Below are positions 35,698 through 44,452 of a DNA stretch of 64,000 nt, piece after piece. This stretch comes from Candidatus Babeliales bacterium (GTDB lineage Bacteria > Babelota > Babeliae > Babelales > Vermiphilaceae), in assembly GCA_020050795.1 (NCBI GenBank), contig JAGVKD010000005.1:1-64000 (forward strand), in the 5' to 3' direction. Position 1 is the stretch's first letter; every line of letters starts with the position of its first letter. Under the pieces are notes generated by a model. The model did no database searches and had not been told where the DNA came from. It was given only the letters and a program-made list of their open reading frames with translations. Both the position numbers and the translations under genes were made by a program.

Positions 35698-36060
35698 TTA
35701 AATTACTTTTGCCATAAACAACTGATAGGGCTTTGCAAGCAGAAGTTCAAGCTTATTTTCTAGTTCCATAATATATGGTTTTTGAAACTGTTTTGAATGA
35801 GCAGCTTTGCTTTCCCAATTTTCATACAAAATGAATTGCGCAGAATTGTTGAGACTTCGGTGCACGTGATATGCCAAACAACCGCTCTCCTGAAGGCTCA
35901 AGTCTCTCACCTTAATGAGAGCTGCCTTCAGAGCATCCTCTTTGCCCCGCCGTGCCTCAAGAACCACAACCACCGTATGTGTTCCCTTGAGAGCATCCTC
36001 AGCCATTACATTTCCAGCAACAAGACACATAAAAGATAGCATCAATACACGAAAGTTCAT
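35698..36060 (-). CDS. Exported ABM-domain (YgiN-like monooxygenase) protein
   Basis: From ATG 36060 the protein has a signal peptide (MNFRVLMLSFMCLVAGNVMAED) and then a single ABM ferredoxin-like domain of about 95 residues: TVVVVLEARRGKEDALKAAL, QESGCLAYHVHRSL, FILYENWESKAAHSKQFQ. ABM proteins include quinol monooxygenases and heme or antibiotic-modifying enzymes that work without cofactors; which of these applies is unknown. Export is unusual for the family. It lies among other exported redox-type proteins. An upstream in-frame ATG would add nine residues ahead of the signal peptide. Confidence 0.78.
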   Translation of the reverse strand: MNFRVLMLSFMCLVAGNVMAEDALKGTHTVVVVLEARRGKEDALKAALIKVRDLSLQESGCLAYHVHRSLNNSAQFILYENWESKAAHSKQFQKPYIMELENKLELLLAKPYQLFMAKVI

Positions 36061-36094
36061 ACGAGCATCCTTTTGTTTGAAACACACATAACAA

Positions 36095-36125
36095 ATCGGG
36101 CAACTCTTTGAAGGAGTTGCCCGAT
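36095..36125. terminator. Hairpin terminator downstream of the outer-membrane protein gene
   Basis: ATCGGGCAACTC (36095-36106) pairs perfectly with GAGTTGCCCGAT (36114-36125). On the minus strand it follows the stop of the barrel gene by about ten bases and leads into TTTGTTATG. On the plus strand a T-run follows. Confidence 0.75.
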
Positions 36126-36134
36126 ACTTTTTTT

Positions 36135-38174
36135 CTAGAACTTAAATTCAATTCCCGCGTTCACTGTCCACGCTGTATTATCCCCTATATTTGGAACAAA
36201 ATCAGCATCAAACCCCGTTGCATCTAATTCATCTAGTGCCGCTTCTTGCTCAGCATTCAGAGGTTTACCTCGAATGTCTGTGTAGTGCTGCCCTGGGAAG
36301 AACAAAGATCCAACAAAATAGAACTTCATTGACGTGAATGGGAAATAATTCACAAACACGTTTGTCTCAACGCCAAGGAACTTGCTCGCATCGCTTGGAA
36401 GATCCGATTTAGTGAGCGCATCAAACTTCTTGATCGCCCGATCTTCCCAATATGCAAGTACGTTTGATTGGATGTTAAATTCACGATTCAATTTCGGTTT
36501 CCAAAGCACACTCGAACCACCATAAATCAAGTTAGTAAATCCAGATGTAGAAACTGAGAACGGATTAATCGCTTGATCTGATTCAGGAGTCGCAAGTGGG
36601 CGAGGCAATCTGCCTGCACCGCCAAGCACAAATGCACTTTTCACTTTGTTACCGGAATAAATTTCCTGCAATCCGATAAATCCATCATATGAACAATTTT
36701 TCACTTCACTATGTGGATGACGACCACCAGATGCCGCACCAGCCTCTGCAGCCCAACGGAGAGTATGGTCTCTAAACCAGAATGCAAAATCACCCACAAA
36801 CATCCAACCATGATAGCCAACAGAATATGGATCACGGAATCGTAGCGCTTTGTTTTGCAATGTGATCGGCCCAGGAGTTAAATATCCAATAGGACCAGCC
36901 ACCGTGCCAATAATTTGCCCATTTTGTGATTGAGATTCAAATGTTGTATCAATAATAGTTTGCGCTTGCGATCCGCGAACGAATGGTATGCTTGCACCAC
37001 CTGGATTGCTTACCACGTGCGAGTTAACAACAGAGACGCGCCCATCCACATTTGCTTCTTTGATGACGTTGCGATCCCATCCTTTAACTTTTTGCTGACC
37101 AAAGTTAACTGCGGTATCAAAACCAATTTCCACTCGATCGTTAATATAATTTCCGGCAAACCCAAGTGTGCCAAGTCGGGCATGTGCGTCACCGAGAAAT
37201 TCTACCTTTTGTTCCGGATCATTATTATAGAAAGCATATGTCTCAAGATTAACCTTATTCGCTCCATTGTTAATCAGATGCCACATAATACGACTTGCAA
37301 CAAGGTAGTTAATTTTACCAAAGCCGCGGCCTGGATTTGCAATAAAGCCATACTGCTGACCTAAAATTTTTGCACCAGTATCGGATAGGCTTGAGCTTTT
37401 ATTTTGCAAGATAGCTGCATACAAATCATAACGCAGAACATCGGTGAGAATATCGCCTGAGAATTTTGCACCTGGCGCGTATTGATCAACGATAAAATCA
37501 GTATAGAAACCAAGAGTTTCTGGCCCGGTAGCATACGCATCACCAAGTGCGATACCACGACCTAATTGGAACGGAAATAATCCCAGTGTGAATTCATGTT
37601 TGTTGCTAAAGCTCAGTCCCACCGCTTTGGCAATATCAAATTTTAACCAACATTCACGCATCCAGAAAATGTGACGCGGAATTGAGTGACTATGCGATCC
37701 ACCAACAGAATCAACAACCTTAGTTGTTGCATCTGTAGTTTTGGCAATACTTGATGGATTTCCCCAGATACCACGATTACGAATGGTACCAAATGTTTCC
37801 GCAACCGGAATGCCACCCTGCAAAAATTTTGCTTTGCCGTTCAGATCCAAAGTGTGACGCGCATACCAAACTTTATCAAAACCACAATTGCGGTTGTTGA
37901 GCATACTGATATTGTCGCCAGCAAAAGTTTCTGGTTTGAAAACGCCACTAAACTCATATTCAAAACCACATACCTCCGCACCGCACACTGGAGGCGTAGT
38001 GAGATCATTAACAACATCTTCGAGCTCGTCGCCTTCGCCCTCAACCTTATTATCAGGTGTAGGCGGAGCAACAACCAGCCTCGCACCTTTTTCTGCTTTA
38101 TCCTTGGCCTCAATAATAAAAGGTGTAGCAAATGCACACATCATAAGCGCAAATAACGCGCGTGAAAGTTTCAT
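36135..38174 (-). CDS. Large outer-membrane beta-barrel (porin-like) protein
   Basis: The 679-residue protein has a signal peptide (MKLSRALFALMMCAFATPFIIEAKD), an acidic, Pro-containing stretch, and then alternating aromatic/polar beta strands. It ends in Phe after an alternating strand (TAWTVNAGIEFKF), the classic barrel-assembly signal. Strand-like pieces include HEFTLGLFPFQLGRGIALGD and TSMKFYFVGSLFFPGQHY. The size suits a porin of 16 or more strands. I cannot name a family. The start at 38174 directly begins the signal peptide. A structured leader with an attenuator-like hairpin lies upstream. Confidence 0.8.
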   Translation of the reverse strand: MKLSRALFALMMCAFATPFIIEAKDKAEKGARLVVAPPTPDNKVEGEGDELEDVVNDLTTPPVCGAEVCGFEYEFSGVFKPETFAGDNISMLNNRNCGFDKVWYARHTLDLNGKAKFLQGGIPVAETFGTIRNRGIWGNPSSIAKTTDATTKVVDSVGGSHSHSIPRHIFWMRECWLKFDIAKAVGLSFSNKHEFTLGLFPFQLGRGIALGDAYATGPETLGFYTDFIVDQYAPGAKFSGDILTDVLRYDLYAAILQNKSSSLSDTGAKILGQQYGFIANPGRGFGKINYLVASRIMWHLINNGANKVNLETYAFYNNDPEQKVEFLGDAHARLGTLGFAGNYINDRVEIGFDTAVNFGQQKVKGWDRNVIKEANVDGRVSVVNSHVVSNPGGASIPFVRGSQAQTIIDTTFESQSQNGQIIGTVAGPIGYLTPGPITLQNKALRFRDPYSVGYHGWMFVGDFAFWFRDHTLRWAAEAGAASGGRHPHSEVKNCSYDGFIGLQEIYSGNKVKSAFVLGGAGRLPRPLATPESDQAINPFSVSTSGFTNLIYGGSSVLWKPKLNREFNIQSNVLAYWEDRAIKKFDALTKSDLPSDASKFLGVETNVFVNYFPFTSMKFYFVGSLFFPGQHYTDIRGKPLNAEQEAALDELDATGFDADFVPNIGDNTAWTVNAGIEFKF

Positions 38175-38215
38175 GTTTTTCCTTGCTGTTCCACACATAT
38201 ATGTAGAGACGGGTT

Positions 38216-38285
38216 TAAAAAAGAACTCACCAGGAAACTGGTGACTACCCTGTTTAAATAGGGATTATTACCTGTTAAGGGTAAA
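38216..38285 (-). promoter_or_regulatory. Hairpin-rich leader of the outer-membrane protein gene, attenuator-like
   Basis: Read on the minus strand, three small hairpins occur in a row: TTACC/GGTAA, CCCTATTT/AAACAGGG-type pairing, and CACCAG-TTTC-CTGGTG (38228-38243). The last is followed within four bases by TTTTTT (38217-38222), the look of an intrinsic terminator, yet it lies 40 bases upstream of the coding start. Premature termination control of the barrel gene is possible. Confidence 0.4.
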
Positions 38286-38403
38286 GTTTTTACATGGATT
38301 GTCAATTGAATTATCAGAGAGAAACGCGACCCGGCAGGGATAATTGCTCGATTGCTCAAACCGCTTCATACTAAATATGAGCACAAAACAATAAAGGGAA
38401 ACT

Positions 38404-39300
38404 ATGTCAGCAAAACAAAAACTCCTCCTTGGCGCGCACATCTCCACATCCGGAGGGTTGCACAAATCTCTCGAGCGTGGAGCATCAATCGGTTGCACCA
38501 CCATGCAAATTTTTACCAAAAGTAACCGCCAGTGGAATGCAAAAAAGCTGACACTTGATGAAATCGCAGAGTTCAAGCAAGCCGTCAAAAAACATGACAT
38601 TGATCCCATTGTGGTGCATTGCACCTATCTGATTAATATTGGATCACCAAATCAAGAGACTGGGAAAAAATCACTCGCTGCACTGGTCATGGAATTGCAA
38701 CGATGCCAAGAACTTGGTCTAAAATATTTGGTCCTGCATCCAGGCTCGCATTTAAATACAGACGAAGATTCAGCCTTAGAACGTATTGCACAAAATATTG
38801 ATGCAGCTTTTGAGGCAGTCCCTGGCGACTCAATGATCTTGCTGGAAACAATGGCCGGCCAAGGTAGCGGCACCTGTTATAAATTTGAACACATCGCAAA
38901 AGTTCGCATGTTGTCCAAGCACAAAAGACGCGTGGGAGTTTGCCTCGATACCTGCCATACATTTGTTGCGGGCTACGATATGCGCACAAAAAAAGAATAT
39001 GAAAAAATGTGGCAACACTTTGATGAAACAATCGGATTGGATCATCTCAAAGTTTTGCACGTTAACGACTCAAAGAAGGATTTAGGCTCGCGCGTCGATC
39101 GACATGAAGATCTAGGAAAGGGGAAAATTGGACTCGAAGGATTCCGGCTTTTATTTAATGACGAGCGTTTTTTTGCCATTCCTAAAATCATAGAAACGCC
39201 AAAGGCGGACCTATGCGACGACTTAAGAAATATGCAAACAGCGGTGAACCTGCTTTCGCAAGAAACAAGAGAGAAATTGAAAGTTTGTGTAGTGGAATAA
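38404..39300 (+). CDS. nfo: Endonuclease IV (AP endonuclease)
   Basis: Cuts DNA at abasic sites during base-excision repair, using a trinuclear zinc centre in a TIM barrel. Motifs are clear: LLGAHISTSGGLHKSL, YLVLHPGSHLN, LLETMAGQGSGT, GVCLDTCHTFVAGYD, LHVNDSKKDLGSRVDRHEDLG and a terminal IIETPK. Length 298 residues is normal. GGGAAACT precedes the ATG. It complements the uracil glycosylase and the MutY-like glycosylase encoded later in the window. Confidence 0.96.
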   Translation: MSAKQKLLLGAHISTSGGLHKSLERGASIGCTTMQIFTKSNRQWNAKKLTLDEIAEFKQAVKKHDIDPIVVHCTYLINIGSPNQETGKKSLAALVMELQRCQELGLKYLVLHPGSHLNTDEDSALERIAQNIDAAFEAVPGDSMILLETMAGQGSGTCYKFEHIAKVRMLSKHKRRVGVCLDTCHTFVAGYDMRTKKEYEKMWQHFDETIGLDHLKVLHVNDSKKDLGSRVDRHEDLGKGKIGLEGFRLLFNDERFFAIPKIIETPKADLCDDLRNMQTAVNLLSQETREKLKVCVVE

Positions 39301-39672
39301 AAAAAGAAGAGATTTTTATGAGAGTAAAGTAATAGACAAGATCCCTAAGGGGAAGAGCTAAGAAGGAATTGTGGCCGTCTTAACCGCTTAAAGATCAAAT
39401 CTATTACTCTCTCAAAACAAGCAGTGCTTCTACCCACAAAAGAATGATCTTAACGACCAGATCTTTTGTCCTCACCTTTTGATATAAGGAGTAAAGCCCA
39501 AAATTATCAAAGATTCAGAATATAGTTTGAAGCAACTTCCAAACAAAACAACAATGTTTAGCTTGCCACAAAAAGCAACAACTTAAAAGTACCAATCCTA
39601 CACTGCTTTCGCCAAAATAAGTGTGACTTTTGACAAAAACAACGCGTTTGCAACAAGATTTACTATGAGAAA
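39301..39672. other. 372-bp gene-free gap between converging nfo and wecA-like genes
   Basis: No open frame of useful length or recognisable RNA gene is present. Near its left end the sequence GAGATTTTTATG resembles a gene start, but the frame closes after four codons, so this may be the remnant of a lost gene. A possible closed RNA structure lies at 39319-39414. The right half is A-rich and without visible structure; I saw no terminator for either flanking gene. Confidence 0.5.
39319..39414 (+). ncRNA. Possible structured RNA (unidentified)
   Basis: TGAGAG-TAA-AGTAATAG (39319-39335) pairs with CTATTACTCTCTCA (39401-39414): 14 base pairs with a three-base bulge. Inside are a TCCC-TAA-GGGA hairpin (39342-39352 area), TAAGA/TCTTA (3959-63 and 78-82 of the 39300 block) and GATC/GATC pairing. 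The fold resembles a multi-branch RNA domain closed by one long helix. I cannot match it to a known class, and strand is assumed. Confidence 0.3.
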
Positions 39673-40683
39673 CTAACGCGTGCGATGCACGCGCGCTCGG
39701 ACAAGGATATAAACCCAGCAGGCTAGGATAACTACATATGCGAGAGCCAGCACTGGCAGGGGCATTAAGTTAAACGTCAAGCACAAAGCAACACTTCCCG
39801 ACAGAGCCGAAACAATCATCACATAGTATAAAATTGAGACCTTGGCCCAACCCGCTTGCATGAAGTAGCATGCAAAGTGGTCTGGGCTCCCCAAATAAAA
39901 TGGAATGCCCTTACGCGTACGAATCAAAACGAGCGCGGTAATCTCAAGCAAGGGAACACTCAAAATAATAACAGGGGCCAAATATCCGTAGGGCGTATAG
40001 GTTCCCCAATTGAATAGAAATGGAATGGTAGCTAAAAAACCACCAATAAAAAGCGACCCTGCATCTCCCAAATACATAATTGCCGGTGGCCAATTATAAC
40101 GCAAGAAAGCGCAAAGCCCTCCTGCCAACGCAGCAAGTGCGAGCGCAACAGTATAATGCTTTAACAGTACTGCGATAATAATAAAAGGAAGAATTGCGCC
40201 CAATGCAATGGTAGATGAAAGGCCGTCCATTACATCAACCAAATTAAACGCATTGATAATGGTGAGCATCCAGAAGAAGGAAAGTGGAATGTTTAACATG
40301 TTGTAAAAAACATGCTCTTTTAAATAGAATCCAGATTTCACAAAGCAAAAAGCGGCAACGAGTTGTCCTCCAAATTTTTGATATGCCTTGAGCGGAAATA
40401 AATCATCAATCAATCCAATCAGCAACAAAAGTGTAGTACCGATAAGCAACAGAGAAAGATCGCTGTTGAGCGGCACGGTGAGCCCAAGGCCACACAATAG
40501 ACCGACAAAAACAGCCAAGCCACCCATATAAGGAACGGGGGCTTCTTGGCGCTTAATAACGCCATCAGGAACATCAACAAACTTTAGTTTACGCGCGAGC
40601 TGCGCAAAGAATGGCACTAAATACCAAGTGACCAAGAGAGACATCATGAAAGAAAAAAACATTTTTGATGCGAATGCAACCAT
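39673..40683 (-). CDS. WecA/MraY-family polyprenyl-phosphate sugar-1-phosphate transferase
   Basis: An integral membrane enzyme of 336 residues with about ten helices. It moves a sugar-1-phosphate (for WecA, GlcNAc) from UDP onto undecaprenyl phosphate to start surface glycan synthesis. Signature parts are VPYMGGLAVF, LLIGLIDDLF (Asp pair), NAFNLVDVMDGLS, MYLGDAGSLFIGG and the cytoplasmic GSPDHFACYF loop with its His. The pattern fits WecA/TagO better than MraY. ATG 40683 follows AAAGGATATCT. No glycan genes lie next to it, so the product pathway is open. Confidence 0.85.
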   Translation of the reverse strand: MVAFASKMFFSFMMSLLVTWYLVPFFAQLARKLKFVDVPDGVIKRQEAPVPYMGGLAVFVGLLCGLGLTVPLNSDLSLLLIGTTLLLLIGLIDDLFPLKAYQKFGGQLVAAFCFVKSGFYLKEHVFYNMLNIPLSFFWMLTIINAFNLVDVMDGLSSTIALGAILPFIIIAVLLKHYTVALALAALAGGLCAFLRYNWPPAIMYLGDAGSLFIGGFLATIPFLFNWGTYTPYGYLAPVIILSVPLLEITALVLIRTRKGIPFYLGSPDHFACYFMQAGWAKVSILYYVMIVSALSGSVALCLTFNLMPLPVLALAYVVILACWVYILVRARVHRTR

Positions 40684-40760
40684 AGATATCCTTTTTTTGA
40701 AACATGCTTCTTGAAATATGCTGATGTCGCACAAGTGTATCTATGATTTTAATTTGACGC

Positions 40761-40785
40761 AAAAAAACCCACGCAATGCGTGGGT
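40761..40785 (-). terminator. Intrinsic terminator of the small secreted protein gene at 40801
   Basis: ACCCACGC (40767-40774) pairs with GCGTGGGT (40778-40785). On the minus strand a T-run follows (complement of 40761-40767). Confidence 0.85.
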
Positions 40786-40800
40786 AAAATTTTATGTATC

Positions 40801-41205
40801 TTATTTAGATTTGATCAATTTAAGTTGATCCCGTTCTGGATACAAACTTGGGAATCGAAATGATATTGGAATGTGGGGCATTTGATTGCTTGATCGCATT
40901 GACTGAGCAGTTTCTAGCGCAAACCTTTGCAAGATTTGTACTTGAGTCAGTCCCGCTTGCTTCCATTCAACAAATAGAGAGCATGGATTCTTCAACTCTT
41001 CATCAAGCCGTGAATGCAAATTTTGAACTTGCGTCTGTACATAGTCCTGTTGCTCACTTGTATAATCGGAACCTATCAGCCATGCAGGGACTATCGCCAT
41101 AGCTTTACAATAAAAATCCACGCGCGAGGCTGAGGGTTGCTCATCCATTGCAGCAATGCGGTTAAATGATGCTACTAAAAAAAGCAGCAAAAAATACTTT
41201 TTCAT
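40801..41205 (-). CDS. Small secreted protein of unknown function
   Basis: The 134-residue protein has a signal peptide (MKKYFLLLFLVASFNRIAAMDE) followed by a mainly helical mature domain (FYCKAMAIVPAWLIGSDYTS, QQDYVQTQVQNLHSRLDEEL, AGLTQVQILQRFALETAQSM) and a Pro-containing tail. Two Cys could pair after export. No family recognised. It has its own terminator, and the infB terminator lies upstream, so it is probably a single-gene unit. Confidence 0.7.
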   Translation of the reverse strand: MKKYFLLLFLVASFNRIAAMDEQPSASRVDFYCKAMAIVPAWLIGSDYTSEQQDYVQTQVQNLHSRLDEELKNPCSLFVEWKQAGLTQVQILQRFALETAQSMRSSNQMPHIPISFRFPSLYPERDQLKLIKSK

Positions 41206-41285
41206 GAAACTATCCTGATGATGTAGAAAAAAGGAATTTAAAATTAGACATTGAAAAGATTATCAAAAAAATCTTTGAGTGCAAG

Positions 41286-41311
41286 AAAAAGTGGGGTTTT
41301 TAAGCCCCACT
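41286..41311 (-). terminator. Intrinsic terminator of infB
   Basis: AGTGGGG (41290-41296) pairs with CCCCACT (41305-41311). On the minus strand TTTTT follows. It sits directly after the infB stop. Confidence 0.85.
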
Positions 41312-41322
41312 CACATTATTCG

Positions 41323-43344
41323 TTATTTTTTCGGCATATTGATGTAACATTCTGCCGTATCGTCAACTTGCCAGTCTGTCATGCCATTGACAATGAAACC
41401 ACACTCAAATCCTGCGTGCGCCTCTTTGACTGTTTTCTTTTCACGCTGAAGGCTCGAAATTTTGCCCTCACCGATCTTTTGACCTTTACGCAAGCCAACC
41501 ACATAGCCATCACGAGTGAAGCGCCCGTCGTTGATATATACGCCTGCGATGACACCAATTTTCTTGATATCAAAGACACGCAACACTGTTGCAGTACCAA
41601 TCTTAGTGCGCACCATTTCCACAACTTTATCTTCTTTCCCGCGTTCTTCGAGCGTTTCAAGGAGTTTGTAGATGATGTCATAATTTTCGATAGTGACACC
41701 GCGATGCTGCGCTAATGTTAGAGCATTGGCTTCAGCCTTTGTGGTGAAGGCGATAATGGTCGATCCTGTATTATAGGCCAACTCAACATCACTTTCAGTC
41801 ACATTGCCAACACCTGCAAGCAAAATGTGATAGGGGCGATCTGCTTTTTTGGAAATTTTTTCAATTGCAGCCATCAATGCTTCTTGAGAAGAATGCGTAT
41901 CAGACTTGAGGATAACGTTTGTTGAGCCTTCTTTGGCAGTTGAACCCACAGCAAACGATTTGCGCTCTTCTTTGTCTGCACGACCTTTTAGATATTCTTC
42001 TTTAGAGGTAATCTGAAAGAAATCTCCTGCATCTGGAATATCTTCAAAGCCCGCTATGCGCACCGGCGTTGCTGGACCAACTTCTTCAATACGTTTTCCG
42101 TATGAATCCACCATAGAAGTTACACGTCCCACAGTTGCGCCACATGAGAAATAATCTCCTGTGCGTACCATGCCATGCTGACTCATAATTGTTGCAACAG
42201 GGCCGCGACCGCGTTCAACTTCAGACTCAAGAACGTATCCTTTTGCGCCACCTTCTCTGCTTGCGCGCAACTCAAGCATCTCTGCCTGCAGGTTGATCAT
42301 TTCAAGCAGTTTGTCGACGCCTTGTCCCGTTTTTGCTGAAATTGGAACCACCATAACTTCACCGCCCCAATCTTCGGGCAGCAAGTCTTGCTGGGCCAGT
42401 TGCTGTTTGACAACATCGATCCGTTTTTCATCAACGCGATCCATTTTGTTCACAGCGGCAATAACAGGAACACCCATTTCTTTGATGTGTTTGATCGCCT
42501 CAACCGTTTGAGGCATAATGCCGTCATCTGCGGCAATAATCAAAACTGCGATATCTGCAACGCGAACGCCGCGTTGGCGAATTTTTGGAAAAGCTGCGTG
42601 TCCCGGAGTGTCTAAGAAGACAATTTTACCCTGAGGGATTGTTGCTTCATACGCACCGATATGCTGGGTGATGCCGCCTTTTTCACGGGAAGCAACACGC
42701 GTTTTGCGAATGTAATCAAGTAAGCTTGTTTTGCCATGATCAACATGACCAAGAATCACCACAACAGGCGCTCTTGAGGTTAGCAAGCCTTGGCTTGTAA
42801 TTTTTTCTTCAACTTTTTCTTTTTGAGTCTCACGCTGCACCGCCTTAATCTCATAAAGATCCGCAAGGCGTTGAACCGCTTTGACGTCTATTGTTTGATT
42901 TTTTGGTACAACGATACCCCAACGAAGTAATGTTCCAATAATTTCGTTGGCAGATCTACCCATACGCTCTGAAGCGACAGCAGGCGTCATCGCCTCTACA
43001 ACGATCTCGGTCGGCGCAGCAATTGGTTCTTCAACATGCCGCACGGGTCGTTCGTATGGTTTTCTGACAATAGGAGGTCGGTGAACAGGTCTGGACACAC
43101 GCTTGACAGTCTGCTTTTGCATTATTTCTTTTGACTTTCTGACTGGTTCTGGTGGTTTTATAGGAGCCGCTTCTTTTTTCGGCTCTTCTTTTTTACCAAA
43201 ACGTTTTTTAATAAATGCTAGTGCCTCATCGCTCAGGGCAGACATATGGCTTTTTGCCGCATGTCCCTCTTTTTTTAGAGCATCGAGAACATCTGTATTT
43301 GATATGCCAAGTTGTTTTGCTATTTCATATACTCGCACTGCCAC
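41323..43344 (-). CDS. infB: Translation initiation factor IF-2
   Basis: IF-2 is the GTPase that brings initiator tRNA to the ribosome. The N-terminal IF2_N-type helical segment (VRVYEIAKQLGISNTDVLDAL) is followed by a short Pro/Lys-rich linker, a second small domain (RMGRSANEIIGTLLRWGIVV), the G domain (GHVDHGKT at 199-206, FLDTPGHAAF, NKMDRVD, ISAKTGQG), then domains II-IV ending ECGFIVNGMTDWQVDD. At 673 residues it is a compact form. The start is a GTG at 43344 after AGTAGG. It follows nusA with a 40-base gap, the classic nusA-infB order. Confidence 0.95.
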   Translation of the reverse strand: MAVRVYEIAKQLGISNTDVLDALKKEGHAAKSHMSALSDEALAFIKKRFGKKEEPKKEAAPIKPPEPVRKSKEIMQKQTVKRVSRPVHRPPIVRKPYERPVRHVEEPIAAPTEIVVEAMTPAVASERMGRSANEIIGTLLRWGIVVPKNQTIDVKAVQRLADLYEIKAVQRETQKEKVEEKITSQGLLTSRAPVVVILGHVDHGKTSLLDYIRKTRVASREKGGITQHIGAYEATIPQGKIVFLDTPGHAAFPKIRQRGVRVADIAVLIIAADDGIMPQTVEAIKHIKEMGVPVIAAVNKMDRVDEKRIDVVKQQLAQQDLLPEDWGGEVMVVPISAKTGQGVDKLLEMINLQAEMLELRASREGGAKGYVLESEVERGRGPVATIMSQHGMVRTGDYFSCGATVGRVTSMVDSYGKRIEEVGPATPVRIAGFEDIPDAGDFFQITSKEEYLKGRADKEERKSFAVGSTAKEGSTNVILKSDTHSSQEALMAAIEKISKKADRPYHILLAGVGNVTESDVELAYNTGSTIIAFTTKAEANALTLAQHRGVTIENYDIIYKLLETLEERGKEDKVVEMVRTKIGTATVLRVFDIKKIGVIAGVYINDGRFTRDGYVVGLRKGQKIGEGKISSLQREKKTVKEAHAGFECGFIVNGMTDWQVDDTAECYINMPKK

Positions 43345-43384
43345 AAAACCTACTCTGCTTTAGGCACGCCTACGCATACCCGGT

Positions 43385-44452
43385 CTAATCAATATCAACT
43401 TCTACGTCGTCCGAAGTCGCAAAATCATCGCTGACGTCGCTACCCTCACTCTGCATGAGTTGGATGTCGTATCCTGTTAGGCGAGATGCAAGAGCAATGT
43501 TTTGCCCCATCTTACCGATAGCCAAAGAGCGCTGATCCTCATTCAACCACACCCGAGCAACCGAGCCATTAATCTCAACTCGATCAATTTGGGCAGGCTT
43601 GAGAGCATTTCTAATAAACTCTTCAGTGGTATCGCTCCATGGGATAACGTCGATCTTTTCGCCGCCAAGTTCTTTTAGAATCGGCTTAATACGACTACCG
43701 CCAACACCAACACACGTCCCAACAGGGTCTATGTTTGGATCATTAGAGACGACTACAATTTTTGATTTATAGCCAGCACGACGAACAATTTTTTTAACTT
43801 CAACAAGACTTTCAAACACTTCTGGGATTTCCAACTCAAACAATTTGAGCAAGAAAGCTTCAGATGCGCGATCAAGAACGAGCTGGTTATCATTGCGTGG
43901 TTCAGGAAGAACTTCTTTAAGAAGCGCTCGAACGGAATAACCAACAGTGCACTTGTCGACAGGACTGGTCAGAGATCGAGGTAAAAATGCCAATGCGTCA
44001 TCGATCTTAACAACCGCGCCACCGCGTTCACACTTGTGAATAACACCGTATACGATTTCGCCTTCGCGTGGTTTGAATTCATCGTAGACCGCTTTTGCTT
44101 CAACGGCACGAATCTTACTTGCGATAACTTGGCGAGCACGCAAAATTTCGATGCGACCAATAGTTCCATCAAAGGGAACCCATACGTCGTCACCGACATT
44201 CAAAGCTTTATCTATGTAACGTGCTTTTTTGAGACTGACCTGCGTCTCTTCGTCTTCAACGGTAGAGACAACTTGCTTTTTGATCTCAACCAGAACAGCG
44301 CCTGATTCAGTATCACGATCGGCTCTCAATGCAAGATCGGGGTACTTTCTTTCATAAGCCGCAAGCATGCCCTCGACGATAATCGAGTCCAAAACGGCCT
44401 TGTCCAGCCCACGCTCGCGTACTAACTCTTCTATAACTTCTGAAAGATTCAC
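43385..44452 (-). CDS. nusA: Transcription termination/antitermination factor NusA
   Basis: NusA binds RNA polymerase and nascent RNA. The 355-residue protein has the N-terminal polymerase-binding domain (SEVIEELVRERGLDKAVL, AAYERKYPD), an S1 domain (EGEIVYGVIHKCERGGAVVKI), and two KH domains (GTCVGVGGSRIKPILKELGGEKIDVI; LAIGKMGQNIALASRLTGYDI), ending in a short acidic tail. The extra C-terminal repeats of E. coli NusA are absent, as in most bacteria. The start is a GTG at 44452 preceded by AAGGGA. Upstream in-frame sequence has no NusA character. It lies beside the box array at 44680-44933. Confidence 0.94.
   Translation of the reverse strand: MNLSEVIEELVRERGLDKAVLDSIIVEGMLAAYERKYPDLALRADRDTESGAVLVEIKKQVVSTVEDEETQVSLKKARYIDKALNVGDDVWVPFDGTIGRIEILRARQVIASKIRAVEAKAVYDEFKPREGEIVYGVIHKCERGGAVVKIDDALAFLPRSLTSPVDKCTVGYSVRALLKEVLPEPRNDNQLVLDRASEAFLLKLFELEIPEVFESLVEVKKIVRRAGYKSKIVVVSNDPNIDPVGTCVGVGGSRIKPILKELGGEKIDVIPWSDTTEEFIRNALKPAQIDRVEINGSVARVWLNEDQRSLAIGKMGQNIALASRLTGYDIQLMQSEGSDVSDDFATSDDVEVDID

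Noticed and set aside
36930-37364. 144-codon plus-strand frame opposite the barrel protein
   Set aside because: Shadow frame; the barrel protein frame has a signal peptide, beta pattern and terminal Phe.
39301-39318. Gene start at GAGATTTTTATG after nfo
   Set aside because: The frame closes after four codons and no continuation appears in other frames; only noted as a possible gene remnant.
41251-41715. 154-codon plus-strand frame opposite the infB 3' end
   Set aside because: Shadow of infB; its start lies across the infB terminator and there is no recognisable protein.
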